Part shown: in pieces, positions 13,001 to 24,449 of the stretch
Layout: every line of letters starts with the position of its first letter
Position numbering within the stretch: position 1 is the first letter of the stretch
NCBI GenBank assembly: GCA_030549775.1
Contig: CM060172.1
Span: 59,980,023-60,044,022 of the forward strand
Reading direction: 5' to 3'
DNA length: 64,000 bases
From: Tamarix chinensis
Lineage: Eukaryota > Streptophyta > Magnoliopsida > Caryophyllales > Tamaricaceae
Program-made: the position numbers and the translations under genes
The notes under the pieces: generated by a model
The model's input: the letters and a program-made list of their open reading frames with translations, nothing else
Database searches by the model: none
Told to the model about the DNA's origin: nothing

Positions 13001-16000
13001 TGGAAACATGCACCATCTCATCGTATAAACTATATCCTTGATTCACAAATGAATGAGTGATAATTCGATGTGCTTAGAGCCTTTTGATTGGTTATATAGG
13101 TAGTTGTTATAAAGTATCACCATAAGACTTCAGATAATTATACAGCAATGAACATCATTTTCCTTGAAATCTCTTATTCGTGCTTATTGAATATTAAATA
13201 TAAGGTTATTATTTTTTTGAATTATACTCACTCTTTTTTGAGACTGTGTACACAAAAGTCACCAGACTCAATGCGTTACTAGACCCTCAGGCCCCGACAT
13301 TGGGTGCTCAAACTGGGTTGCTGTTTTCACCTTTTTCCAACAACCAAAAGGAAAACTATAGTTTATTATGCTTCCTCTCCTTTTCTTTTTTACTTTCATT
13401 AAAACTTCAAAAACCAAACGGAGTCTAAATAATGATATAATAGAGAAACAAATTTGCTATGTTCTTTTCCTGTAGGTTATGGCAGTAGCAGCGGCAACTG
13501 GAGTGGATATCCTCAGTATCCTGGGGTTGACGGCTTGCAAGTTGTACCACCTGTAAGCTTCAACCTTCTTCCTTTTTAATATCCTGAACTACTGCATGTT
13601 TTTCTCTGGTGTTAGCCATTTTTCACTTCTTTTCTTTTCTTGTTGTGTTTCTTTTTATTAACCCTCTCCATTAATAATCCATTTCTTCATCTTCTTTCTG
13701 CCTATTGTTTCAATTCATAGATGGCATATGGACAGTATTCACCAGTCAATTCACCTGTGCCTTCCTTAATGGTAGAGAATCAGATTTTCTCCCCACAGCA
13801 GATTTTTGCTCCGCCTTACTACACACAGGCAGTGGACTCGTCTTTGCCTCCTATTTCTGCGGCTGCCCCAGTTTCACAGGCTGAGCTCCTAGGACCTAAA
13901 GGTGGTCCCCATAAACTGACAAGGGAAGCCCCCTTTTTTATTTTTTATTTTTTTCTTGGGGTTCAGCAGTGTTCATATATTGCTCTTTTTGGTGCAGGAC
14001 ACCACTCGGTCAATTCTGGGAATATGACTGGCTTTTACAATTTGCCTGGTTTATATGGATATGGATCTGGTGAACCACTTTCATCCTTGCCTGCTTCCAC
14101 TGACATGGCCAGGAGGACTGGGTCTTCTTTTACATCTAGTTCAATGTACGTGCAACCAGTTGGCACATTTGGTTCATATGATCCCAGTTTTGGGCAGGTT
14201 GGGATCTATTGTCCCTATCCTTTGTTTTTTGATATTGTTCCTAGTAGATGTTTGATATGGTGAAATAAATGAACTCAAGGCTTCTGAAGACACGTTAATT
14301 AAATTTGATTACCAGATGTTTGTGTATTGAAATGACCAATTTCATGGTTAGGCTGTCTTTGATTTGACATCAAGTTGAGTTATGATGGTGCCTCTAACAA
14401 GTCATGAACATCCATCAAGTGGTTAATTACATAGTGATCATATTCTTTACTATGCTTAAAATTCTACTTTAGCGGGTTTCTTCCATCATGGGGTTTATGG
14501 GATTTAATAGTAGTTGTCTGAAGAGTGAGCTTAAGTAATGCAACATAATGATCAACCTGTACCCTACAGGGATATCATTCAACAGGGTTACACCGACATG
14601 TAAGTAATATCGTAAAGAAGGGTGCTTAGCATAATTTGTCAGCTTATTTTTATCATTTACATTATTATTCTAAGTGTAATAAATCGCTTGTCATTGATAT
14701 TCTTATTTCTGTAAATGCAGATTACTCAACAGAGACCATTGGCTGGATTTGGTTTCATGCCAAATATTGTCCCTGGCCAGTATCCTTATGGTAGTTCCCA
14801 TCAGAGTATAGGTTTTGGTAGTCTGCCCACTTCTCAGCCTGGGGCAGGATATCGCAGTCGACTTAGTTTGGAAAAGGGGCGCAGCCAAAGGGAGCAGGAC
14901 TTATTTGGAAACTCTGGCGACCGTAATAGAGGACCAAGAGCTTCAAAGATAAAAGGAAAAAACACTTTAGAGGATGCTTGCTTGTCATCTGCAGGGAAAA
15001 TCGCCGCATCTGTCTCCGGGATCAACCTTGCTTCTAACAACAGCCCAGATTTCCTAACAGATTATGACAATGCTAAGTTCTTTGTCATTAAGTCATTTAG
15101 TGAAGATAATGTTCATAGGAGCATCAAATACAGTGTTTGGTCCAGTACACCTCATGGAAATAGGAAACTTGATGCTGCTTATCATGAGGCTAAGGAGAAA
15201 AGCAACTGTCCTGTTTTCCTCCTTTTTTCTGTATGTTTTTATATCCCATCTCAAGTAAATTACTTCGAATGTGTTTAGCTCATGGTGATGCTTGGAGATT
15301 TATATAAGATGGGCTTCCTTTTTGAGTTACTGTAGCTTGGACCTTAAGTCCTTACTGAGTTGCATACTGCATTGGTTGTGCTTCAAATATCATGTATATT
15401 GCTGTCCGATCTATTATGTTTGAATTCTTATATCTTCTTATGGATAGGAAAAAGGAAGACTTGTTGCTATTCCTTTTTCTCTCCTCAAGTCATATTGATT
15501 TCCTAATGCTGCAGTTATGCTATTCCCCTCCCCCCCCCCTATTAGTTGCATTTTTTTTGCTAAAAATTGTAATATATACCCTTTTGATACCTTCTATTTC
15601 TAGCTGCATGTCTGTTTCTGTCAATTGACCCCAAGCAGCCAGCCCCCATGAAAGAAAAGTAGCTTTTCGGAATCACATAGTAGTGGGAGGGGTGCTGATG
15701 ATCTACTGTTATTTCCTTGTTGAAATTAATGTTTCCCAGCTATTAGTTTGATATTCTGTGTTTAATATTGCAGGTAAATGCTAGTGCCCAGTTTTGTGGG
15801 GTTGCTGAAATGGTTGGACCTGTTGATTTTGAGAGAAATGCTGATCATTGGCAACAAGATAGGTGGAGTGGACAATTCCCAGTTCAGTGGCGTATTATAA
15901 AGGATGTACCTAACAGTAAATTTCGTCACATTCTACTTGAAAACAATGATAACAAACCTGTTACTCACAGCCGAGATTCTCAGGAGGTATGATTTTGGCT

Positions 16001-16960
16001 TTCAATGACTTCTGATGTTTTCTACAGACAATAATGACTGGTGTAGATATTTTCAAATGGTCAAGCCAGGAAAAGCAATGGATGAGTGAATACACGAATT
16101 AGGCATGATGTATGGAGAAGCAGATTGGCCTGCAAATAAGCTGCCGTGTTAAACATGCTTGCTTCATCATGTCCTTAGCCACTTTATTTTTTGGGACGCA
16201 TGTGGAAAATATATAACTTCAACAGTTACACTGATACATGCTCGTTGCACATTTTTGAACGAAATTAAATTAAATTACTAACAAATGCTTGAGGGTAAAT
16301 GAACTTCTTTGAAGTATGCCTGATCTGTTGACCCTTTCTGGTGTTCAGAATAAAAAGAGATTTGTTGACCCTCTTCCAAGTATAGAGGCTGCAGTACAGC
16401 TGTCCTGTCCACATTCCAGGGTAGATATTGTGTTTTGGACCCTTGGTTCTTTGTTCTGAAATCTAGTGCAAACAAAAGGATTGCAGAATCATTCGAATGT
16501 CATAATGTCTTGAAGATTAGAAGCGTTTGTACAAGTTGCCAGTTTAATAGTTTATATTAGTGTGCAGAATCTTGCAACTTGGATTTCATTTTCAGTTTGA
16601 GATTATGTGGTTTTGGTAATTTCCTTTTCCTTCGATTAAAATTCTGAATACAATTCTGTTTCTTGAATGTGTTATTCTGCTCAGGTTAAACTGGAACATG
16701 GCGTTGAGATGTTAAAAATATTCAAAGATCATGACGCACAGACGTCTATCCTTGATGATTTCGAATATTACAACGACCGGGAAAAGGTGGTACAGGAGAG
16801 GAAGCGCCAACAGTTGGCTAAGCCAACAGCAGACTTGTCTCAATCAGTTGGGGAGGAGTTTATAAACAATATATCAGATAGGCTAGATCAAACTTTGCAT
16901 CTAGAAGAAAATTGTGAACTGGTGGCAGATGAAAAGGTGGATGGTCAGCGCGAGACTTGA
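9999..16960 (+). CDS. ECT: YTH-domain m6A reader (ECT family, YTHDF type)
   Basis: A cytoplasmic-type reader of N6-methyladenosine in mRNA. Coding exons: 9999-10010, 10125-10302, 13476-13552, 13721-13901, 13998-14197, 14721-15230, 15774-15986 and 16685-16960. They join in frame to 548 aa. ATG 9999 was chosen because an in-frame TAG lies just upstream at 9984. Residues 5 to about 330 are a Tyr/Gly/Pro/Ser-rich, probably disordered arm. The YTH domain spans about 334-490, starting [13 protein letters not shown]. The three aromatic-cage tryptophans are W356 (YSVW), W412 and W417, with the spacing of YTHDF proteins. A short charged tail follows. Length is close to the shorter plant ECT proteins; the exact ECT number is not assigned. 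Intron 2 (3.2 kb) contains repeats. Splice sites are by eye, but phases agree throughout. Confidence 0.92.
10660..10850 (+). repeat. Short dispersed repeat, possibly TRIM/SINE-like
   Basis: The stretch around CTCACATCGAAAACG and GAGCTAGCTTTTGGGTGGAG resembles a sequence common in small plant LTR (TRIM) units. I cannot define its ends. The flanks carry a duplicated CCTTTACTCC...CCTTCATTCCTTCC segment (about 10600-10635 and 10890-10920). It lies in intron 2 of the YTH gene. Confidence 0.3.
12395..12540 (+). mobile_element. Fragment of hAT-like family C
   Basis: The right end TTTTTTAAAACTATGGTCCG matches the terminus of the elements at 18743 and 19020, and the body has the same GGTTTGG/CTGGTT-rich text. 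The left terminus is not recognised. It lies in intron 2 of the YTH gene. Confidence 0.4.
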
Positions 16961-17390
16961 AAGGGGCTTGGAGTTATTAGGTCATCATTCTGAGGAACTG
17001 GTTTACGCTGTGTTGATATTCTTGCTTTTCGTTAGCTAGATGATGATGCATTTCTCAAGCATTCAGACCTTTTCATTTCCTCTTGAGAATTCTTAAATAT
17101 TGGAGGGATAGTTGCTGATTCTGTCAGGGGTGGTATGAGTTGGTATCAGTGGCTGGTGCGAGTGATATGATAATTGGCATACTGCTGCTACATGGTAATT
17201 TATTTCTGCTTCTTACTTTCCTTGTAGACGACGTGTCGCTAGACGCTAGAGCCGGAATACTTTTTACCCTTCTTTTTTCTTATTTTCTCCTTATTCTTTT
17301 CCTTTTCCTTAGGGGTTGGGGGTTGGTTGACGGGGTCGTTTATCACATTATCATTTCTTTCGTGGCAAAATAAAATAATAGAATGCAGCA
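16961..17390 (+). other. Probable 3' UTR of the YTH gene
   Basis: Non-coding DNA follows the stop codon. AATAAAATAATAG near 17371 could act as the polyadenylation signal. The end point is an estimate. Confidence 0.4.
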
Positions 17391-17957
17391 ACAGCATTTT
17401 TACAGGCTGATAATGTCTCAATTGTTTTCGTTTTTTTGCATTACTCCCAATTGGTGTGGTTTAATTATTACCCATGAGTGTTGTATTTATAGGTTGCAAT
17501 CATGCAAGTTAGGTGGTACATGGGTTACGTTATTTCAGGTTGGGTGTTGTTTTGTAACAGGTTATCTTGGATCATATTGTATTTTTGGTGGTGAGGTTGG
17601 GATTGGTGTTGGGTTTAAATCGTTTTGATTTCTAACCGCAGTCTTTAAAAAAAATATATATATATACTAATTTTAACTCGACAACAAATATTAAAGTGAT
17701 GCTGGCAGCTTATCTGACACTACCAAATTGAAGAAATAAAGTTGACTTTGAAAGCAAAAACATCGAATAAAACAACAAAATGGTGGTTTTTATTTTATTT
17801 TATTTTTTATCGTTCAGTCAAGTTTTGAAATTTGTCTGGTGAGGTTAGGCATCAGGGTGTTTATTTATTGTGATATCTTGGTAGTGGTAGACAAAACCAT
17901 ACGAAGGTTGGTCAATTTGTATCATTTATTTGATTAATGTTTTATGAGCTTTGGTGG

Positions 17958-18285
17958 CATACAATGAAATATCGGTATCGCAATTGTGTATCGGCTGTAA
18001 TTTTACGGTTTTTAAGTCATCCGCGACACGAAATTTTAAAATTATGGCCGTTTCAGAAAATCACATATTTATTGTTGTAATATTGGTGAAATTTTTGGAT
18101 ATCGACCGATATTTTATTGATATTAGCCGATATTTACCGATATTGGTTGATGTTTACCAATATTTGTTGTGAAAAGAAATAAAAAAATCACGCCGCGACC
18201 TATAAAATATCATTTGTGATATCCTGATACCGCGATGTCGCGATCGTAACCGCAATTGCGACCGTAACTATGGTTTTATTGCTTG
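17958..18285 (+). mobile_element. hAT-like non-autonomous element, family B, copy 1
   Basis: The 328-bp element begins CATACAATGAAAT and ends TTTTATTGCTTG. The ends are an imperfect inverted repeat (CARRCAATRAAAY). An exact 8-bp duplication TTTGGTGG flanks it at 17950-17957 and 18286-18293. The body is full of TATCGGT/ACCGATAT and CGCGATCG-like motifs on both strands and has no coding capacity. A second copy in the opposite orientation is at 27460-27757. Confidence 0.85.
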
Positions 18286-18742
18286 TTTGGTGGTTTGTGG
18301 GCTTGGTGGACAAGCTCTCATTTTTCATCATTTGTTAGAAAAATGAAGAACTTAAAAGAATCTAGGGAGACTAGCTGTAGATCTAAGAAACTGCTTGTCT
18401 TGTAGCAGTGTGAGTTTTCTTAGTATAAATAATTGGAGGGCTAATATTAGATGAATTCCTCCATTTTTTTTTGTGGTGTGTGATGAAAATTATGCTGCGT
18501 ATTGAGTAAGACTATTTATATTTGATGATCTTCTTTCATGCGTAAATGGAGGAAGAAGATTGGTGGCTTGGTGTGCGGTCATGGACTTTTGAGCTAACTG
18601 GCCACATATTTTTGCTGTGTGTAGTCATGTTGATAATTCACTATTGATTGCTTCAGTCCATTTTTCTTTTAAGTTTCCACATGCTTTTCTCTCTCTCCTC
18701 CTCGCTTTGTCATTTTTTGTTTTATATTTTTGTACTTGAGAG

Positions 18743-19004
18743 TATAGTTTTAAAAATTAGACCGGTATTATAAGTGGTTTATTGGTTGGATTAGTGGTAA
18801 AAAAATATAAAATATAACTATATATAAATTTAATCGGCTTCTAATTATTATTATTGATTGGTTTATCGGTTTTTATTGGTCTGATCGGTTATTGACCAAT
18901 TTTTACTGATTCTGAGATTCTGAAAACTGGTACATGAAATTTGGCTAGTGACTTGACCAGTTTGTCGGTCGGACCAATCGTCTGGTCTGGTTTTTTATAC
19001 TATG
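18743..19004. mobile_element. hAT-like non-autonomous element, family C, copy 1
   Basis: The 262-bp element begins TATAGTTTTAAAAATTAGAC and ends TCTGGTTTTTTATACTATG, imperfect terminal inverted repeats. The exact 8-bp duplication CTTGAGAG is at 18735-18742 and 19005-19012. The interior is rich in GGTTTATTGG/GACCGG words. Non-coding. Confidence 0.85.
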
Positions 19005-19019
19005 CTTGAGAGTCTGTAA

Positions 19020-19320
19020 CATAGTTTTAAAAATTTAACTGATAATTAAACTGATATCATACCTGGTTCTGTAATTTAGTGATTGTTCTAGTGATATATA
19101 TTAAGTTAAAAAATGTAAAATATATAAAAAATTAAGCTACACATAAATTTGACCGATTTGTAATCGATTTTTTAACTGATTTATTAGTTTTTATTGGTCT
19201 GATTGATTTTTATTGATTTCAAGATTTTAAAATTTGGTACATATAATTTGGCCAATGACTTGGCTGATTTATTGATTTACCGATCGGACCGGTTGGTCTA
19301 GTTTAGTTTTTAAAACAATG
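19020..19320. mobile_element. hAT-like non-autonomous element, family C, copy 2
   Basis: The 301-bp element begins CATAGTTTTAAAAATTT and ends TTTTTAAAACAATG. Flanks GTCTGTAA (19012-19019) and GTCCATAA (19321-19328) agree at 6 of 8 positions, as for an aged 8-bp duplication. It abuts copy 1 directly and shares its internal sequence in the same direction. Confidence 0.7.
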
Positions 19321-21600
19321 GTCCATAAATGTTTATGGTGTTTGTTGGGGGAGGATGAAGGTTTGATGAAGGAGGAGGAGGTAGTCGGGGAATTGGATGC
19401 TAAGACTTAATTGCTATGTTATGTTATTTTATTTTATTTTAATTTTGTATCTATTTTTTTTTTGGGTAATTTTGTAGGTTGAAGATAAGTTAAAGCCTAA
19501 GATGAAGACCAACTAAAATCAAGGGTAATTTTGCTAAGTTTCACCGACCGTACTACCTTGCCATATAAATTGATAGGAAAATTAACAAAAGGATAATGTT
19601 CACACTAAAATTGAAATGTAATGTCATTTAGTCGAGTATGATGCATTTTGTACACAAGGAGTATATGAAGTGTTTTTCCTTCAATTAATCATAAAATAGA
19701 AACTCATTCAACTTTTGGCTAATTATAAAAGGAGATTTGAATTTTGGGTTAATTGATACCTATTCAATAAGAAATTTGAATATACTCATAAAAAATTAAT
19801 AAGTACAAAATAAAAAATTTGACCAAATGTAGTTATCATTGGCCTATATATCCAAATTAATTGTATAAAATATTTCTCTTTAACATATACACTCACGTAT
19901 TTATTTATGATAATGTTACTGGAGATGGAAATGGGTTTGAGATATAGATACATTTTTCTTATTCTGCATCTAATCAACATAGAGTGAGTTTATGAAAAGA
20001 TAACAATTATTCTATAATTATCAAAAAAAATATTTTAATAATTTATGTACTTTTTAAAAACTAACTTAAAATTTTACTCACACCATTCATTAAAAAATAA
20101 ATTAAATATTTAATGCATATATAAAACAAATATGAGGATAAAAGTGGAAAGTAGATATTGAATTTTTTAAAGTTATTTTTTATACAATTTTTTTATGATA
20201 TATGACTTTCATTTATTTATTTATTTATAAAGGAACTTTAACCTGATATAAATAATAACATCTGTTTATTATTTTTTTTGCGAGTAAATTTAATGTTACT
20301 AATGCAAAAATAATTAATAAGTAAATTATTTTTCATAATTACATATGGTGCCATGGGTAATCAAGCCCTTTGCCTACCACACATCTTGAATTCCATCCAC
20401 CTATATTTCGACATAAGGCGTTGCAAAAATAAAAATAAAAATAAATAAATTGCAAAAATACAAAGCATTAAGCATGTCTTATAATGTACACCAGAAATAA
20501 GTTTGGATTAACTTAGGTTTAGGTCATTATCACTCTCATTTTATGGGGTTTGAGTTAGTATCAAGTCAGATCTTATCTAATTTGGGTTAGTATCAATTCA
20601 AATCTTAATGATGTATAGTTAAGATTTAGATTGGATTGAAATTTGTTGAATTTGGATAGTATCAAATTTAGTCTTATTAGATTAGGGTCGGTCTTATTGG
20701 ATTTTAGTTAGTATTAGATTCAATCTAATTAGATCCTTTTTAAACTTATTAAGCGCACGTTAAAATTGTGTAACGGTTAATACAAATTCAAGGAAGCAAA
20801 AATCATATTGCATATTACAAGCACACACATAGTTCATAATGCATATTAGTGCATACTATTGAGAGGAAAATTCAAACTTGAGGTATTGTATCCTTGTCAA
20901 CTAGAGTATAATATTATTGATATTATGAGTACAAATAAAATCAATTAATTATCTATCTATCTATCCGTTAGCACTATCCTAGTCTTAAAATATTAATGTT
21001 TATTAAAATATCAATAATTAATAGACAATTAATTATGTATTGAAATAATATATAGTTAATTAGTAAAGGAGTTGCATATTTAACATTTTATTTTATATAT
21101 ATGCATCTCATACGGAAAATATAATAGTTATCTATAAATGATATCATTTTAATAGAAAACTTTGCTAACTAAGGTTTATACTTTTTCGTAGCTATTATTT
21201 AGAAACAACTTTTTTACTGCATGGAAAATAATTTTTTTTTCTGCCTATACTACCCTCTCCGCCCCAACTCTTCTGTCGACAATTTTTTTTCTCTATCCCT
21301 TCTCTCTTTTCTCTACATTTCAACTAACAACCCTATGTCTCACCACCTCAAGTAATTAATATTTTTTAATTAATAATTTTTTCTCTGCTAGAAAATGCTC
21401 ACTTTAAATTATAAATTTATAAGTTTAATTAAAATTATTTATTTTAATTTTTTTTATTTAATTATAAATATGTGAATTTAAATTTTTGTACATATAATTT
21501 ATATTATAGATATAGATTATAATTTTTTTTAATTATAGATAAAAATTATATCGTAAATTTTATGAAATTTTGCTCATGAAATTTTATTCTTATAATTCTA
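19321..21600. other. AT-rich intergenic DNA without a gene
   Basis: No coding region or RNA gene is recognised. A weak repeat of GGGTTAGTATCAA-like text runs at about 20505-20745. Long A/T runs and simple ATAA-type sequence fill the rest. Confidence 0.55.
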
Positions 21601-21629
21601 GATTAAAAAAGAAAAACACTCACTTTGGG

Positions 21630-21790
21630 CTTCGGCAATTGTTGCCGATGGGAGAATGGACTTTGAGCAATTATTACCGATGAAGGTTAGTGTGCTTCGG
21701 CAGTTGTTGCCGATGGGGTGAATAGTCTTTGGTAATTTCTGTCGGTGGGAGAGCTTGGGCCTCAACAAATTCCGTCGGTGGAATGCTTCG
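21630..21790 (+). repeat. 32-bp tandem repeat array 1 (5 units, palindromic core)
   Basis: The core TTGCCGATGG (later TGTCGGTGG) recurs at 21644, 21676, 21709, 21741 and 21774, spaced 32-33 bases. In the better units CGGCA precedes it by 6-8 bases, so each can form a small hairpin (CGGCA...TGCCG). The last two units are diverged. No gene overlaps it. Confidence 0.75.
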
Positions 21791-22069
21791 GCTTCGTCCA
21801 CCTTCCATTTAGAGTTGTTTTATTATAGTTGTATTAATTATATTTTTAATAATATTTATTAATTATAATTTATTAATTATAAAATAATCGGTGCTGATAT
21901 ACCAAGTGGAACAGTGGTCCGATTCGGTCAAAAAAGCATTGAGCGACCAATTCCTTAATTGTGGGTAATCATCAAGGCACATTCTTTTTTTCTTTATTGT
22001 TGTATAGTTTGAATTTTTTTTATACAGAGGACAATTAATCTTGTTCGTAATTTCCTCTCTTTTGGCAGA

Positions 22070-22220
22070 GATGGTTGGGCCGATGGCAAGACAATTATTC
22101 GGCAGATATTGCCGATGGCAATGTCATGCTGCGACAGACTTTGCCGATTGCATTGCAAGCTTCGGCACAACTTGCCGATGGCATGTCAATTGGTGCGGTA
22201 GATATTGCCGATGTTATGCG
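22070..22220 (+). repeat. 32-bp tandem repeat array 2 (5 units, palindromic core)
   Basis: GCCGAT recurs at 22079, 22111, 22143, 22174 and 22207, spacing 32, 32, 31 and 33. Each full unit reads like TTCGGCAGATATTGCCGATG, an inverted repeat of about 6 bp around a short loop. Same unit as array 1, about 280 bases away, same direction. It lies about 370 bases upstream of the ETFB start codon. Confidence 0.78.
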
Positions 22221-22586
22221 GTATGATCGGTAAAAATAACCGACATTGAAGAGGTTAATTTCGGATTTTATTTTTTACCGAGTAAAAATTATTTTTCCAA
22301 ATAACAAAACCCTACTTTTTTTATTAGAAACTAAAAAATATGAAGAAACTTAAAACATTTGGTTTTTTTTTTTTGGATGAGTCAGTTACATTTGCTAGCT
22401 GTACACCTCTAGTGAGTCGCCTTTGCACGGCACGTCTTAATTATTTTAACATTTTCCGGCTGGTTAGAGATATGGTTCGATAGCTTCTGTTTTGTCCAAT
22501 AGAACTCTCCGAGCCAAACCTATTCACTTTGATCAACTTCAACGCTTCATCTCTTCCCTGCGGTGACCGGACGGAAAGGGAAAAAA
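22221..22586 (+). promoter_or_regulatory. Upstream region of ETFB
   Basis: No gene in this stretch. A CCAAT motif sits at 22496-22500, about 90 bases before the start codon. The 60 bases before the ATG are richer in C/T, like a leader. No clear TATA box. Assignment is positional. Confidence 0.35.
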
Positions 22587-23342
22587 ATGAAGATAATGGT
22601 AGCAATCAAGCGTGTCGTCGACTACGCCGTCAAGATCCGGGTGAAACCTAACAAGACCGGTGTGGAAACCAACAACGTCAAGATGTCGATGAACCCATTC
22701 TGTGAAATCGCATTAGAAGAAGCACTACGAGTCAAAGAGTCGGGATTAGCTTCAGAAGTCATAGCAGTCAGTATGGGTCCTCCTCAATGTATCGACACAT
22801 TAAGAACTAGTCTAGCTATGGGTGCCGATCGAGCTATTCACGTCGAATCAAACGCTAATCTGTATCCCTTGACCGTCGCAAAGCTGCTTAAATCTTTGGT
22901 TGATATTGAGAAACCTGGTATGTTGATTCTAGGCAAGCAAGCCATTGATGATGATTGCAACCAAACAGGGCAAATGGTAGCGGGACTGTTGAATTGGCCG
23001 CAAGGGACATTCGCTTCGAAGGTGGTGTTGGATAACGAGAAGCAGACGGTGAGAGTCGACAGAGAGGTGGATGGTGGTTTGGAGACACTGTCTTTGGATT
23101 TGCCGGCGGTGATTACAACTGATTTGCGATTGAATCAGCCGAGGTATGCTACATTACCCAATATAATGAAGGCGAAATCGAAGCCGATAAAGAAATGTAC
23201 GCCCGAGGAGCTGAATGTACAGGTGAGGTGTGATCTGGAGATTGTTGAGGTTACTGAACCGCCGAAGAGAAAAGCCGGTGTGATTCTTTCTTCTGTGGAC
23301 GAGCTGGTAGACAAGCTTAAGAACGAAGCTCGTGTAATCTGA
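22587..23342 (+). CDS. ETFB: Electron transfer flavoprotein subunit beta
   Basis: Beta subunit of the mitochondrial matrix ETF heterodimer. In plants it passes electrons from matrix dehydrogenases such as isovaleryl-CoA dehydrogenase and D-2-hydroxyglutarate dehydrogenase to ETF:ubiquinone oxidoreductase. The first ATG gives 251 aa, the usual family length; an in-frame GTG at 22563 would add 8 residues and is not expected to be used. The ETF-beta signature lies at 157-178 ([10 protein letters not shown]...P-A-V-I-T). The recognition loop that contacts dehydrogenases, with [12 protein letters not shown], is at about 186-197, and it follows the strongly conserved [11 protein letters not shown]. 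The start [16 protein letters not shown] is typical, with no classical presequence. The ORF is uninterrupted and shows no damage. The gene is tail to tail with the starch synthase. Confidence 0.97.
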   Translation: MKIMVAIKRVVDYAVKIRVKPNKTGVETNNVKMSMNPFCEIALEEALRVKESGLASEVIAVSMGPPQCIDTLRTSLAMGADRAIHVESNANLYPLTVAKLLKSLVDIEKPGMLILGKQAIDDDCNQTGQMVAGLLNWPQGTFASKVVLDNEKQTVRVDREVDGGLETLSLDLPAVITTDLRLNQPRYATLPNIMKAKSKPIKKCTPEELNVQVRCDLEIVEVTEPPKRKAGVILSSVDELVDKLKNEARVI

Positions 23343-23481
23343 TCCGACGGCGCATGACTGAAATGGTTGATTCGTTTGTCATGGAAGTCGATAGTACTAT
23401 TCGGGAAACTGTGATGCACTGATATGCAATTCTAATCTCTATGTTGGCCGGTGAAAATTCATGTAGGGGATAGCGTATGTA

Positions 23482-23487
23482 AATAAA
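23482..23487 (+). terminator. Putative polyadenylation signal of ETFB
   Basis: AATAAA lies 140 bases after the stop codon and is followed by a GAAGAAGA-rich stretch. Position fits a plant near-upstream element. Confidence 0.4.
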
Positions 23488-23489
23488 AT

Positions 23490-24449
23490 GAAGAAGAAGA
23501 AGAAGAGGAGGAGGATAGGAGATAAGATTGTATAAACTATTGGCGTCTCCAGACTTCGTCTTTCACTTCGATCAAATAGCTAGATCCAATCCTGAATTGC
23601 CCGGAATAGTTGCCGGTTTTTATTTTTGTATTTTTGGTCTCCCATCCCCTTGAAGGAAAAGCAATTGCACATTTTATGTTTCATTCGGAAAATCCTATTC
23701 CATTTTTTCTCTCCCGAGGATATGGCGATTGGTCGGATTGACAGCTACTTTTATGTTTCATTCGATACAAAACACTCGGATTAACAGCGGGAAGGGAAAA
23801 AAAGAAAAAGAAAAAGGAAAATGGAAAGAAACTGTATACCTATTATCTCATAGGCTCATGCCTTATGATTCAACGCTTCAAAAACACAATTTAATCGTAA
23901 CCATTAGGCTGACACCATACTTTCTTTCCTGATGAAGACGACCACTTCATGTCCTAAGGTTACCAGTAAATCTAGCTTAGTGTTGCTTGCTTGCTTGCTG
24001 ATATATATATATATGTAGATCTGAATATAATCTCTGAAAGTAAACATTTCTTTTGGAGAACAGCGCAAACCTCCAGTTCTGCCGACCAATATCTGAGATG
24101 CATTGAAAGAAAAGTAATGCAAGTTTTATTATTATTATTTTTTATTATTTTTATTGGAATGGAGTTCACTAAACTACAAGTTTATCCTAATATAATAAAA
24201 TACACACGATCTCTTGCATTTAATTGGGGTTGTGTTCACATATGGCGGAATGCCACCAAAGGCAAATACTCGTTTCTCGGTCCAACGATCGTATAAGATT
24301 TGATGTAGGAAGCTACTACCAATTGTCGCATGACCCATCTGCCCGTATCATTGGTGACTCAGACCAGCACAATTTTGTCATCTCGAATATATTGGATCAA
24401 AGAGGAACTGGTCATATCCGCAAGCTTGGCCGCATCCTCTTAGATAGCA
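23490..24449. other. Convergent intergenic region with 3' UTRs
   Basis: The region lies between ETFB and the starch synthase stop codon. It holds the presumed 3' UTR of the latter (- strand, from 24449 downward). TTTATT at 24125-24130 reads AATAAA on the - strand and could be its signal. A short (AT)n sits near 24000. No extra gene recognised. Confidence 0.4.

Noticed and set aside
10412..13427. 3-kb TIR element in YTH intron 2 (GGGTCTATTTGATC and AAACCAAACGGAGTC ends)
   Set aside because: The ends match only loosely and no duplication is evident.
13721..14263. 180-codon ORF as a separate gene
   Set aside because: It is two YTH exons plus the stop-free 96-nt intron and some following intron; the spliced gene explains it.
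21630..22220. CRISPR array
   Set aside because: Regular 32-bp spacing, but units are contiguous degenerate repeats without unique spacers, in a plant nuclear genome with no cas genes.
22563..22586. GTG start adding 8 residues to ETFB
   Set aside because: ATG at 22587 gives the standard family start and 251 aa.
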